This document shows positions 55,499 to 63,930 of a stretch of DNA of 64,000 nt, piece by piece. The translations under genes were made by a program, and so were the position numbers. The first letter of the stretch is position 1; every line of letters begins with the position of its first letter. Where the stretch lies: positions 992,001 to 1,056,000 of the forward strand of contig NZ_QXED01000001.1 of assembly GCF_003583365.1 (NCBI RefSeq), read 5' to 3'. Origin of the DNA: Fibrisoma montanum (GTDB lineage: Bacteria > Bacteroidota > Bacteroidia > Cytophagales > Spirosomataceae). Under the pieces are notes generated by a model. It saw only the letters and a list, made by a program, of their open reading frames with translations. It ran no database searches and was not told the origin of the DNA.

Positions 55499-56758
55499 TT
55501 AAATAAGCCGTTTCAACAAAAACTGGGTGATAAAAATCTTGCCGTCCCGCCGGACCAGCATGGCCACCTCTTTGCCCTCGCCTTTTTGGAGTAGCTTGTA
55601 GATATCACTGATTGTCAGTTCGCTGGTCGAGGTATTGTTGACAAACAGCAGTTCGTCTCCTTCTTTGAGCCCTGCCAGATCGGCGGGGGAGTTGTCGATG
55701 ATCTTTTCAATATAATAATTCCGGAACCGTTCTCCCCGAGCCCGAAGCTCCAGCCCACTCATGTCGTGCTCGAAGCTCTCGCGCAACAGCCGCTTCACCG
55801 GTTTAAGAACTACGTACTGGTCGTTGTAATTAAACGTAACGCGAAACCGACGCAGGATTTCGCAGCCTACGTTGCCCTGGCGCTCGGGGGCGTTGACCAG
55901 CTTCATCCCAAACGAGGTGCTGTCTGGAAACGAAGCCAGAATATTATCCAGTTCATATCGGCCGAAGCGGACTTTCTGGATACGTCCCAGACTACCGTTT
56001 ATCACCCCGTTCAGGCCGCGACCCAGCTGCGCCCTGACTACCTTCTCGGGCAACGGCAGCGAGGCCGGATTGCGCGACCGGTCGAGCAGCAGCGCATGAC
56101 CGGCTCCTGTATCAAGCACAACCCGCAGTGGCAACGATTTCTCCCCATCGAAAATCGAAATAGCGTCGGTGTACGCCTTCGTATCCTGAATGGTAATGGG
56201 GTAGCGGTCGCCTTTGCGCTTATGGTATTTATATTTTTTCGGCTGCATCAACGTCAGCTCGCGATGCTGAAAGTCGATCGTAACAACGAAATTAGAGAAG
56301 ATCTCGTACCCGAAAATACCGTGTACCGGCACACCTACGTACTCCGAAAGCTTGAGAATATCTTCGTCCAGAATGACAATGTTGTGGTGGGAAGCCCGCA
56401 GTCCACCAACGCTTAACCGGTTATCAATCGCTACGGATGCCGTCAGGTTGCCGCCTTCGCCCGCACCAGACAGTTTAACCTTTCGGGCCATCTTTAACGA
56501 TTGTTTTTTGAAGGCAGCCGGATCCGTAATGATTGTGCTGCTGACGCCGGTATCCAGAATAAACTGCAGCGTGTCCGAGTCGTTGATTTTGACCGGAACA
56601 ATGATCAGATTGGAATGAAGCTGAAAGGGAATGCGGGTCCAGGTGCGGTTGTTGGCAATAAAGAAGCCATACCGATCCTTGTCTGGCGTGCCGTGGTCGT
56701 CTGCACAAACCACTACGCAAGCACACATCAGCCCGATCAGCACCAGAAACGTTTTCAT
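55499..56758 (-). CDS. Secreted retropepsin-like aspartyl protease with PDZ domain
   Basis: 419 residues with a signal peptide (MKTFLVLIGLMCACVVVCA). Two aspartic protease half-domains have active sites Asp69 (FILDTGVSST) and Asp216 (VLDTGAGHA), so a single chain supplies both catalytic Asp residues. A PDZ domain occupies about 325-415 (IEKIIDNSPADLAGLKEGDELLFVN). Such proteins are common in Bacteroidota; substrates are unknown. Monocistronic. Confidence 0.92.
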   Translation of the reverse strand: MKTFLVLIGLMCACVVVCADDHGTPDKDRYGFFIANNRTWTRIPFQLHSNLIIVPVKINDSDTLQFILDTGVSSTIITDPAAFKKQSLKMARKVKLSGAGEGGNLTASVAIDNRLSVGGLRASHHNIVILDEDILKLSEYVGVPVHGIFGYEIFSNFVVTIDFQHRELTLMQPKKYKYHKRKGDRYPITIQDTKAYTDAISIFDGEKSLPLRVVLDTGAGHALLLDRSRNPASLPLPEKVVRAQLGRGLNGVINGSLGRIQKVRFGRYELDNILASFPDSTSFGMKLVNAPERQGNVGCEILRRFRVTFNYNDQYVVLKPVKRLLRESFEHDMSGLELRARGERFRNYYIEKIIDNSPADLAGLKEGDELLFVNNTSTSELTISDIYKLLQKGEGKEVAMLVRRDGKIFITQFLLKRLI

Positions 56759-56995
56759 GTAGAGCTCTTTATAGCATTGAAATTACTAATTTTTTACCTG
56801 AAAAACACAAAATTTTAAATAATGGTTTTTGTAAGCCCGCTTCTATCGTAGTCCGTCTAGAAGCGGCTAAACGAAATAAAACCAAACAGCCTCGGCTAGT
56901 TCATCCGAAAAGCCCTATTTTCGCCCGCGGTTGATAAACAAACCAGCCAGCCGATTGATTCGGATAACTGGTTATGAACATGTTAATTCACAATT

Positions 56996-57760
56996 ATGCG
57001 TAAAAAAATCGTTGCCGGAAACTGGAAAATGAACAAGAACCTCGACGAAGCCAAAGCACTGGTTTCTGAGGTTATCAACATGGTAAGAGACGAAATTACG
57101 GGGGAAGTGGACGTAGTAATCTGCCCGCCGACCGTCTATCTCACTACGTTGCGGCAATACATTCCAACTGAGGGCCGTCTGGCGCTTGGCGCTCAGAATT
57201 GCCACGAAAAAGAATCAGGTGCGTACACCGGTGAGGTTTCGGCAGGAATGCTTCAGTCGGTCGGCGTACAATACGTCGTTCTGGGCCATAGTGAACGGCG
57301 GCAGTACTTCAACGAAACAAACGCGCAGCTGGCCGAGAAGGTGAACCGTGTACTGGAGGCTTCCATGATTCCTATCTTCTGCTGTGGCGAATCCCTCGAT
57401 CAGCGGGAAAATGGTGATTATGTCGGGTTTGTCAAATCGCAGCTCACCGAAAGCCTGTTCCACCTCTCGCCCGAGCAGTTTTCGAACGTAGTTATTGCCT
57501 ACGAACCAATCTGGGCAATCGGTACGGGTCTGACCGCATCGGCCGGTCAGGCACAGGATATGCATTTTGAACTACGGCAGCACATTGCCTCGACCTACGG
57601 CGACGAAATCGCTCAGAACACGTCTATCCTCTACGGTGGCAGCGCCAACGAGAAAAACGCAGCCGACCTGTTTGCTCAACCTGATGTCGATGGCGGTCTG
57701 ATTGGTGGAGCCTCTCTGAAGTCGCGGGAGTTTACCAACATCGTAAAGGCACGGCAGTAG
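56996..57760 (+). CDS. tpiA: Triosephosphate isomerase
   Basis: 254 residues. Interconverts dihydroxyacetone phosphate and glyceraldehyde 3-phosphate in glycolysis. Active-site residues are all visible: Asn9 and Lys11 in AGNWKMN, His98 in LGHSERRQ and Glu170 in AYEPIWAIGTG. Starts MRKKIVAGNWK. Followed by a junction hairpin and the cupin gene. Confidence 0.98.
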   Translation: MRKKIVAGNWKMNKNLDEAKALVSEVINMVRDEITGEVDVVICPPTVYLTTLRQYIPTEGRLALGAQNCHEKESGAYTGEVSAGMLQSVGVQYVVLGHSERRQYFNETNAQLAEKVNRVLEASMIPIFCCGESLDQRENGDYVGFVKSQLTESLFHLSPEQFSNVVIAYEPIWAIGTGLTASAGQAQDMHFELRQHIASTYGDEIAQNTSILYGGSANEKNAADLFAQPDVDGGLIGGASLKSREFTNIVKARQ

Positions 57761-57763
57761 TTC

Positions 57764-57822
57764 TGCTGGTTGACTGATTGATTTGGGCCCAGCAGGGGTA
57801 AGTCTATCAGTCAACCAGTTCG
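57764..57822 (+). repeat. Inverted repeat in the tpiA-cupin junction
   Basis: CTGGTTGACTGAT at 57766-57778 is matched exactly by its complement at 57806-57818. Flanking 7-base units are related on both sides; the loop contains GGGCCC. No T-run. The gap is 85 bases. Confidence 0.65.
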
Positions 57823-57845
57823 TCAAGACAAAATCCTGAAACGTT

Positions 57846-58343
57846 ATGAACGCTGCCTACTGGGTCAATGCTTTCGGGATGCAGCCGCATCCGGAAGGTG
57901 GTTACTACGCCGAAACGTATCGCTCGTCGGAACTACTGCCGAAGGCCGGACTGCCCGACCGATTCTCGGGTAGCCGCAGCGTCAGCACCGCCATTTATTT
58001 CCTGCTGGAGAGCCACCACGTATCGGCCCTTCACCGCATCCAGTCGGATGAGGTCTGGCATTTCTACGCGGGTGGCCCATTGGAAGTATTCGTAATTGAG
58101 CCTGCTACGGGTAACTTGTCGATTATCCGGCTGGGTGCTGATCCGGATCAGGGAGAGGTGTTTCAGGCGGTTGTGCCGGCCGGAAGCTGGTTTGGTTCAA
58201 AGCCGGCGGCCGGAACGGCGTACTCGCTCGTTGGCTGTACGGTTGCACCAGGCTTCGACTTTGCTGATTTTGAACTGGCAAAACCAGAAGAGATGCTACA
58301 GCAGTTTCCGCAGCATCGGGCGGTGATTGAGCTTCTTTCATAG
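57846..58343 (+). CDS. DUF985 cupin family protein
   Basis: 165 residues of the RmlC-like cupin family: PHPEGGYYAETYRS near the start, YFLLESHHVSALHRIQSDEVWHFYAGGPLEV, then VPAGSWFGSKPA. The His and Glu residues could bind a metal. Function unknown. Its stop codon lies inside the terminator hairpin. Confidence 0.93.
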   Translation: MNAAYWVNAFGMQPHPEGGYYAETYRSSELLPKAGLPDRFSGSRSVSTAIYFLLESHHVSALHRIQSDEVWHFYAGGPLEVFVIEPATGNLSIIRLGADPDQGEVFQAVVPAGSWFGSKPAAGTAYSLVGCTVAPGFDFADFELAKPEEMLQQFPQHRAVIELLS

Positions 58344-58377
58344 CTCGTCCGGGCGGCCCGGACGAGCTATGAAAGAA
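58333..58377. terminator. 21-bp hairpin overlapping the cupin stop codon
   Basis: Arms 58333-58353 and 58357-58377 are perfectly complementary around a CGG loop. The stem contains the cupin stop (TAG at 58341) and abuts the stop of the convergent gene at 58378. No T-run. Confidence 0.75.
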
Positions 58378-59427
58378 CTATTTAAAACTTACGTTTCCGT
58401 AACTGGCTACTACCCGAACTTTAGCCCCGTTGCCGCTACCGACTTTACCAGAATACTGCTTTGTGAAGCGGGGACCCGGGCGATGTTCGCCTTCGTTTGG
58501 CTGGTTGTCGAGCGTGATCTGGTTGTTGCTTGGATAATTGAAGCCGCCGTGCGTAACGATTATGTCAAAATTGCAATTTGTTCCTTCGGCCAGGGGCAGC
58601 ACAACGCTCGAATAGGAAGCGTGAATATCGAGATCGTCGACCGTTTTGGGCAATTGCTCAATTCGGAATCCTTTGGAAAAGCTCATCTTTATCCGCCCCG
58701 ACTGACGTAGCGTGCCGATAGCCGTTTCAGAATAGCTCACATTAGCATTTAGTCGGTTTGCCTCTCCAATCTTCAGCTTTCCGAACTTATTATTCAATTT
58801 GATAGCATTGGCGGATATAACGTCGAGGCTCCCGAACGACATATCCAGGTCGCCATTCTGCATTTCTTTTATGGAAGCCGTTCCAAACTCAACTTTAATG
58901 TCCGTGTCGGGATTGCTCAGTTCCGAGGCATAGAAATTACCAAATTTCGATTCAATCTTCAACGGCGCCCGGAACATCGGTATGTTCGTATTGCCGAACT
59001 TATTTTTTACGGTTAACGGATTCTGACGAGGCATTGAGATCACGTAATCAATGCGGACATTACTTTTCTTTTCCGCATCTTTTTCTTCCCGGGTCCACGT
59101 ATCATTACGCTTCTGGATGTTCGTACGGAGCACAATCTGGTCGCCGGCCCGCTTTTCGTCGATCGTTACGGTACTTAAATACTCAGCAACTTTGTCTTCG
59201 GTATTGGCGTTGGCCGTGATGGTGATCTGTACCTTAATCTCGTTACGGTTCCATAGCTCAACGCTCACCTGGCCAAACTGGTTATCAACTACCAGATGAT
59301 CTTTCTCGGAGACGTCGTAGAGCTTGATAATTGTCTTTCGTCGTTCAATCACCCCTGTTTCTTCTCCGGTACCAGCTAACAGCGTTAGTGGCAGGAGGCA
59401 AAGAAAAAGGCTATACCACGTTTTCAT
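58378..59427 (-). CDS. Secreted DUF4097-like beta-repeat protein
   Basis: 349 residues with a signal peptide (LFLCLLPLTLLAGT), then a chain of short beta strands with recurring xxNKFGN or NQFGQVSVELW motifs, as in adhesin-like DUF4097/DUF2807 proteins forming a beta-helix. Third gene of an ECF sigma factor operon, overlapping the preceding anti-sigma gene by 17 bases. Probably the envelope target or sensor partner of that system. Confidence 0.85.
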   Translation of the reverse strand: MKTWYSLFLCLLPLTLLAGTGEETGVIERRKTIIKLYDVSEKDHLVVDNQFGQVSVELWNRNEIKVQITITANANTEDKVAEYLSTVTIDEKRAGDQIVLRTNIQKRNDTWTREEKDAEKKSNVRIDYVISMPRQNPLTVKNKFGNTNIPMFRAPLKIESKFGNFYASELSNPDTDIKVEFGTASIKEMQNGDLDMSFGSLDVISANAIKLNNKFGKLKIGEANRLNANVSYSETAIGTLRQSGRIKMSFSKGFRIEQLPKTVDDLDIHASYSSVVLPLAEGTNCNFDIIVTHGGFNYPSNNQITLDNQPNEGEHRPGPRFTKQYSGKVGSGNGAKVRVVASYGNVSFK

Positions 59428-60037
59428 TCGCTTTCTGGTTTTGATGTTTAATGCGCTCTATCACACGCAATTGTTCGTTGAGAAGATTAATTTGAAGCTG
59501 CAAATTCTGAATCATCGCCTGGATTAACACCTCCTGGTTTGGATTCTGGGGTAATTCGGCTTTTAAGCCCTGGTAGCTGTGTTCCAGCCGGTCGAGGTCA
59601 GCCGAAAACTGCTCATACAACGCTGGGTTACTACCGGTCATCTGTTTCAGCTCAGCGCGTTTGTTATCGATCAGCTGCGTATAGTGCGCCACCTGCTGCG
59701 CATAGGCCGGGCCGGCGGCTACCAGTTCAGACGGCGCAGCGGTCTTTGGCTGGTAATTTTTGTAAAGCAGCGTACCCGCCAGAAGCAGCACCGCTATCGA
59801 AGCAGCCACCCGCCAATTCAGGTTAAACCAGCCTCCTGCACCACGCGCTGCGTTTCCGTTCAGCGGGACAACTCTTCCACTTAACGTATCATCACGTTCG
59901 TTACCAATCGGATCAGCAAGACCTGGCCCACCAAGACCAGACTCGATTTTTGACCAAAGACCCATTGGCGGTTCAGCGTCGTCGAAGGCTTCGCGGTTGT
60001 CGCGAACGAAGCGCTCAAGGTTATCTTTTTTCATCAT
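59411..60037 (-). CDS. Putative anti-sigma factor, single membrane segment
   Basis: 208 residues. An N-terminal cytoplasmic segment (LERFVRDNREAFDDAEPPMGLWSKIE) of the type seen in Bacteroidota anti-sigma factors, a membrane segment near 75-92 (VAASIAVLLLAGTLLY), and a periplasmic helical region with possible coiled coil. It follows the ECF sigma factor by 9 bases. No zinc-binding HxxxCxxC motif. Confidence 0.85.
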   Translation of the reverse strand: MMKKDNLERFVRDNREAFDDAEPPMGLWSKIESGLGGPGLADPIGNERDDTLSGRVVPLNGNAARGAGGWFNLNWRVAASIAVLLLAGTLLYKNYQPKTAAPSELVAAGPAYAQQVAHYTQLIDNKRAELKQMTGSNPALYEQFSADLDRLEHSYQGLKAELPQNPNQEVLIQAMIQNLQLQINLLNEQLRVIERIKHQNQKANENVV

Positions 60038-60046
60038 CCTGTCAGT

Positions 60047-60622
60047 TTATGTCAGCATTTCCAACAATCGCTTTTTTGCCCGCAGATACTGCGTTCGCGA
60101 GGTCGTTTCGCTGATCTTCAAAATGTTGCCAATCTCCTCGTGGTCATACCCTTCGAATAGATACAGCGACAGTACTATACGGTACCCTTCGGGCAGCTGC
60201 TGCATGGCCCGCCGGACCCGTTCTACCTCTAGCTGAACACCCTCCTCATCATAAGGTTCAGTGTCTGCGTAATCTGGTCCATCATCTTCCCCAAACCGCC
60301 CGGTATCCAGATCGACCAGTTCCAGCCGTCGGCTGCGCAGGTGGTTGATCGCCCGGTTGACGACGATCTGCTTCAACCACGCACCGAACGTCGACTGCCC
60401 CCGAAACGACTGAATGTGGTTGAACGCATCCAGAAACGCTTCCTGTAACACATCCTCCGCTTCGGCCTCATGGTTCAGAATGCGCAGACAAACGTTGTAC
60501 ATCGCCTTGGCGTACTGGCGATACAACTCATACTGCGCCCGACGCTCGCCCGCTTGGCAGCGCTTGACCAAATCAGCGTGTCGGTCTGGGTACGTCGGTC
60601 CGACGGATCGGTTCGGTTCCAA
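60047..60622 (-). CDS. ECF-type RNA polymerase sigma factor
   Basis: 191 residues. Region 2 (LYRQYAKAMYNVCLRILNHEAEAEDVLQEAFLDAFNHIQSFRGQ) and region 4 with helix-turn-helix (PEGYRIVLSLYLFEGYDHEEIGNILKISETTSRTQYLRAKKRL) are clear, with an acidic linker between. First gene of the sigma/anti-sigma/DUF4097 operon, probably self-regulated. Confidence 0.95.
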   Translation of the reverse strand: MEPNRSVGPTYPDRHADLVKRCQAGERRAQYELYRQYAKAMYNVCLRILNHEAEAEDVLQEAFLDAFNHIQSFRGQSTFGAWLKQIVVNRAINHLRSRRLELVDLDTGRFGEDDGPDYADTEPYDEEGVQLEVERVRRAMQQLPEGYRIVLSLYLFEGYDHEEIGNILKISETTSRTQYLRAKKRLLEMLT

Positions 60623-61136
60623 AAGGTTCAGCGTATCGGGTGGTTTAGGTTGAACGTCGAAACAAAGACAAGCGGAAAGTAAAAACGTTGCACGCGTTTT
60701 TAAAAATAAAATACTAAGACATCAAATTCAGCGTTTAACGCCGAACTACCTGATTATGTACTACATGGCAGGGCTTCGGTGCCAAACAGACTACGTGTGC
60801 AAACCCGGTTTTTCTGGATAATAAAGACGAATCTATCCATTTCCCGCGTAAATCCACCAGTATCCAAAAAGCCTTACCACGTATCGGCAGGCAATTACCA
60901 GTTGGCTTGTTATTGGACCAGCCCTGTGCCTGCGCAAAGAAGCTGTCCCGATTGCCTGCGGCCCACATTCTCCGGAAAATTGTTTACGATAAACAGCCCT
61001 GGTACAACGGTGTGCTTTACAGCGTATAACCGGTAAATCTAATATGATTCTAAGGTTGTGTTTGTATGTTCGCAGTGCCAGTTCATCAATTGCCCCGGTA
61101 GATTCCGGTTTTGACGACCGTTAACATTCGTATCCA
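60623..61136. other. 514-base region without a recognised gene
   Basis: It must hold the promoter of the ECF operon (-) and that of the lipoprotein gene (+). Two overlapping open frames (60735-60968 minus, 60779-61036 plus) have no recognisable product. The central part is not AT-rich, so a degraded gene is conceivable, but I see no domain. Confidence 0.45.
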
Positions 61137-61709
61137 ATGAGATTAGCGTTTTGGCTCACGGCCGTGCTGATACTCGCTCTTTCAGGCTGCCGGTTACAGG
61201 AGCGGGAAAAGGAGCTTGACCGTCGCACCCAGGAGCTTGATCAAAAAGAGCAACAGCTCGTACTGCGGGAACAACAGCTCAGCCTGAAGGAAGCTGATCT
61301 GACCAGGCGCGAAAAAGCACTCACAGCCCCGGTCGACTCCACCGGCGATTCAACCGTTGTGTATAATCCGTACCTGGTTGGCCGGTGGTCGGTGCAGATG
61401 CGCTGCACCGAGACCTCATGCGAAGGATCGGCTGTCGGTGACACCAAAACGGAACAGTGGGCGATCAATTACCGGGACAATCGGGTGTTTGCCCAGGCTG
61501 TAGCGAATAACGAGCTGTTTCGGGTCTATACCGGCTCCTACAAACAGGACGCCCTGGTCCTGACGGCTCAGCAGGATTCGCTGGCTCCAAACACCAGAAT
61601 AACCGTCAGTTTACGCTTCAAGACTTCTTCTACCATGGAGGGCCAGCGCGAGATTGTTCGGGAAGGCGTTTGTCGAATTGTGTACGCACTCGAGCTGACC
61701 AAGTTATGA
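61137..61709 (+). CDS. Lipoprotein with Glu/Arg/Gln coiled coil, unknown function
   Basis: 190 residues with lipobox LSGC (Cys18) directly followed by a 45-residue coiled coil built of near-repeats (QEREKELDRRTQEL, EQQLVLREQQLSLKEADL). The C-terminal 110 residues are beta-rich with a Cys pair (RCTETSCEG). Located 22 bases upstream of the CPA2 antiporter, probably the same operon. Confidence 0.8.
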   Translation: MRLAFWLTAVLILALSGCRLQEREKELDRRTQELDQKEQQLVLREQQLSLKEADLTRREKALTAPVDSTGDSTVVYNPYLVGRWSVQMRCTETSCEGSAVGDTKTEQWAINYRDNRVFAQAVANNELFRVYTGSYKQDALVLTAQQDSLAPNTRITVSLRFKTSSTMEGQREIVREGVCRIVYALELTKL

Positions 61710-61731
61710 GTTTTAACCCCGCCCAATCAGC

Positions 61732-63816
61732 ATGATCCTACTTACCGACCTGGATTTTTCATTACCCCTAAAAAATCCGGTCATCATATTTTCGCTGGTG
61801 CTGTTTATCATCCTGTTTGCGCCCATTCTGTTCAACCGCATCCGGATTCCGCACATCATCGGACTGATCATCTCAGGAATCGTGATCGGGCCCTACGGCC
61901 TGAATCTGCTCCGGCGCGACAGTAGTATCGTTCTGTTCGGCACGGTCGGGCTGTTGTACATTATGTTCATGGCCGGGCTGGAAATGGATCTGGAAGAATT
62001 TCGCAAGAGCCGCAACCGGATCATCACCTTCGGCCTGTACACGTTTCTGACGCCAATGATTCTGGGTACGCTGGCCGCGTTTTATCTGCTGGACTACTCG
62101 CTGCTTACCTCACTCCTGCTGGCCAGTATGTTTGCGTCGCACACGCTGCTGGCCTATTCGATCGTCAGCCGCTACGGCATCACGCGCAACCCGGCCGTAA
62201 CGCTGACCATCGGCGGTACGATGATTACCGACGTACTGGCCCTGCTGGTGCTGGCAACCATCGTCGGGATGACCAAAGGCGATATCAGTTCGGCTTTCTG
62301 GCTGCGGCTGTTTGTTTCCTTTGTGATTTTTGCGGCCATCGTCTTATTTATCTTTCCGCTGATTGCCCGGTGGTTTTTCAAAAAATACAACGATAATATT
62401 TCGCAGTACATATTCGTGCTGGCGCTGGTGTTTCTGGGTGCGTTTCTGGCCGAAGCAGCGGGCCTGGAGGCCGTTATCGGGGCTTTTCTGTCGGGACTGG
62501 CCCTGAACCGGTTCATTCCGCACTCGTCTCCGCTGATGAACCGGATCGATTTTGTCGGCAACGCCCTGTTTATTCCGTTCTTCCTGATTGGCGTCGGTAT
62601 GCTGGTCGACATTCGGGTACTGTTCAACGGCGTCAGTGCGCTCAAAGTAGCAGCGATTATGATTGCCGTAGCGGTCTCATCGAAATACCTATCGGCCTGG
62701 CTGACTCAGAAAACATTCGGCCTGGGCAGGCAGGAGCGTCAGCTAATTTTCGGTCTGAGCAACGCCCGGGCAGCCGCTACGCTGGCCATCGTGCTGGTAG
62801 GCTATAACATCATCACCGGCGAAACGATCACTGGCGAACCCATCCGCCTGCTGAACGAAGACGTACTGAACGGCACAATTCTGATGATTCTCGTTACGTG
62901 TACCATCAGCTCCTTTGCCGTCGAGAAAGCTTCCGGCCGGATTGCCCTGTTGAGCGAGGAAGAAGGCAGTGTCACCACCGAAATCTCGGAAAAGATCATG
63001 ATTTCACTGGCTTATCCCGAAACGGTAACTGACCTGGTCAATCTAGGCCTGATGCTGAAGCCGCCCAAGAGCAACGCATCCCTGTACGCCCTTCACATTA
63101 TTGATGATGAAGACAACCAGAATGGCCGCGCGGCCGGAAAAAAGATGCTGGATTTGGCTATCAGGCACGCAGCCGCTACGGATCATGAGCTTACTCCGCT
63201 TACCCGATTCGACGCCAACATCAGCAACGGCATCATCTACACGATTAAGGAACAGAATATCACCGACGTTGTTGTTGGCCTGCATCACGAAGCAGAGGCC
63301 ACTGATTTCTTTGGTCCGATTGCCGAGCAGATTCTGAAGCGGGTGCCCGAGACCATCTACATCTACAAAACCACCCAACCGCTCAATACGCTTCAGCGGA
63401 TGGTAGTAGCGGTTCCGCCCAAGGCCGAACTGGAGCCAGGCTTCGGGCATTGGTACGATAAAATCACCAACCTGGCGAAGGAAGCGGGCCTTGATATGCT
63501 GTTCTACGCGCACCCGGACACCATCCGCCACCTGGAGAAAATCAGCCAGCGGACGACCAACCCGATCCGGAAAACGTTCAGGAAGTTTCAGAACTGGAGC
63601 GACTTTCTGATTCTGGGCCGCGAAATCAAACCCAACGATCTCTTCATGATCATTTCCTCGCGCAAAGGGCACCCCTCCTACAGTGGCCATCTCGACAAGC
63701 TGCCTTATTACCTGACGACGTATTTCGAGAGCAACAGTTTCATTATTCTCTACCCGAAACAGCTGGAAACGGCCAGCCTGAACGTAGAACTCTTTACCAT
63801 TCTCCCCCCTCGCTAG
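61732..63816 (+). CDS. CPA2-family cation/proton antiporter with C-terminal USP-like domain
   Basis: 694 residues. About twelve membrane segments (about 15-395, with the family's GLIISGIVIGPYGL and FLLIGVGMLVDIRV) form the antiporter core, KefB/NhaS-like. The C-terminal 280 residues are soluble and resemble two universal-stress-protein units (ASLYALHIIDDED and MVVAVPPKAELEPG). Exchanges K+ or Na+ for protons; the soluble part may sense nucleotides. Ion specificity is not evident. Confidence 0.92.
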   Translation: MILLTDLDFSLPLKNPVIIFSLVLFIILFAPILFNRIRIPHIIGLIISGIVIGPYGLNLLRRDSSIVLFGTVGLLYIMFMAGLEMDLEEFRKSRNRIITFGLYTFLTPMILGTLAAFYLLDYSLLTSLLLASMFASHTLLAYSIVSRYGITRNPAVTLTIGGTMITDVLALLVLATIVGMTKGDISSAFWLRLFVSFVIFAAIVLFIFPLIARWFFKKYNDNISQYIFVLALVFLGAFLAEAAGLEAVIGAFLSGLALNRFIPHSSPLMNRIDFVGNALFIPFFLIGVGMLVDIRVLFNGVSALKVAAIMIAVAVSSKYLSAWLTQKTFGLGRQERQLIFGLSNARAAATLAIVLVGYNIITGETITGEPIRLLNEDVLNGTILMILVTCTISSFAVEKASGRIALLSEEEGSVTTEISEKIMISLAYPETVTDLVNLGLMLKPPKSNASLYALHIIDDEDNQNGRAAGKKMLDLAIRHAAATDHELTPLTRFDANISNGIIYTIKEQNITDVVVGLHHEAEATDFFGPIAEQILKRVPETIYIYKTTQPLNTLQRMVVAVPPKAELEPGFGHWYDKITNLAKEAGLDMLFYAHPDTIRHLEKISQRTTNPIRKTFRKFQNWSDFLILGREIKPNDLFMIISSRKGHPSYSGHLDKLPYYLTTYFESNSFIILYPKQLETASLNVELFTILPPR

Positions 63817-63860
63817 TCAGTGGTCAGCTTGCTGGTTTGGCGATAGCCCCACCAGGGTAT

Positions 63861-63903
63861 AAAAAAAGAGTTCGGCGAAGACTCGTGGTCTTCAACCGAA
63901 CTC
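63861..63903. terminator. Terminator at the right end, mainly for a minus-strand gene
   Basis: An interrupted stem (GAGTTCGG with CCGAACTC, then GAAGAC with GTCTTC) followed on the minus strand by a run of seven T. It fits the end of the partial gene at 63931 and may also serve the antiporter gene. Confidence 0.8.
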
Positions 63904-63930
63904 CTGACATAAGGCCCTTAGGGCAACTAA

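Noticed and set aside
55766-56416. Open frame of 216 codons on the plus strand
   Set aside because: Shadow of the aspartyl protease gene; no recognisable motif and no start context.
58327-58710. 127-codon plus-strand frame across the terminator
   Set aside because: It runs through a terminator hairpin and antisense to the DUF4097-like gene.
60735-61036. Two overlapping frames (77 and 85 codons) on opposite strands
   Set aside because: Neither product resembles a known protein and both cannot be real; kept only as an unexplained region.
63043-63690. Open frame of 215 codons on the minus strand
   Set aside because: Opposite the soluble part of the antiporter gene; the product shows no motif.
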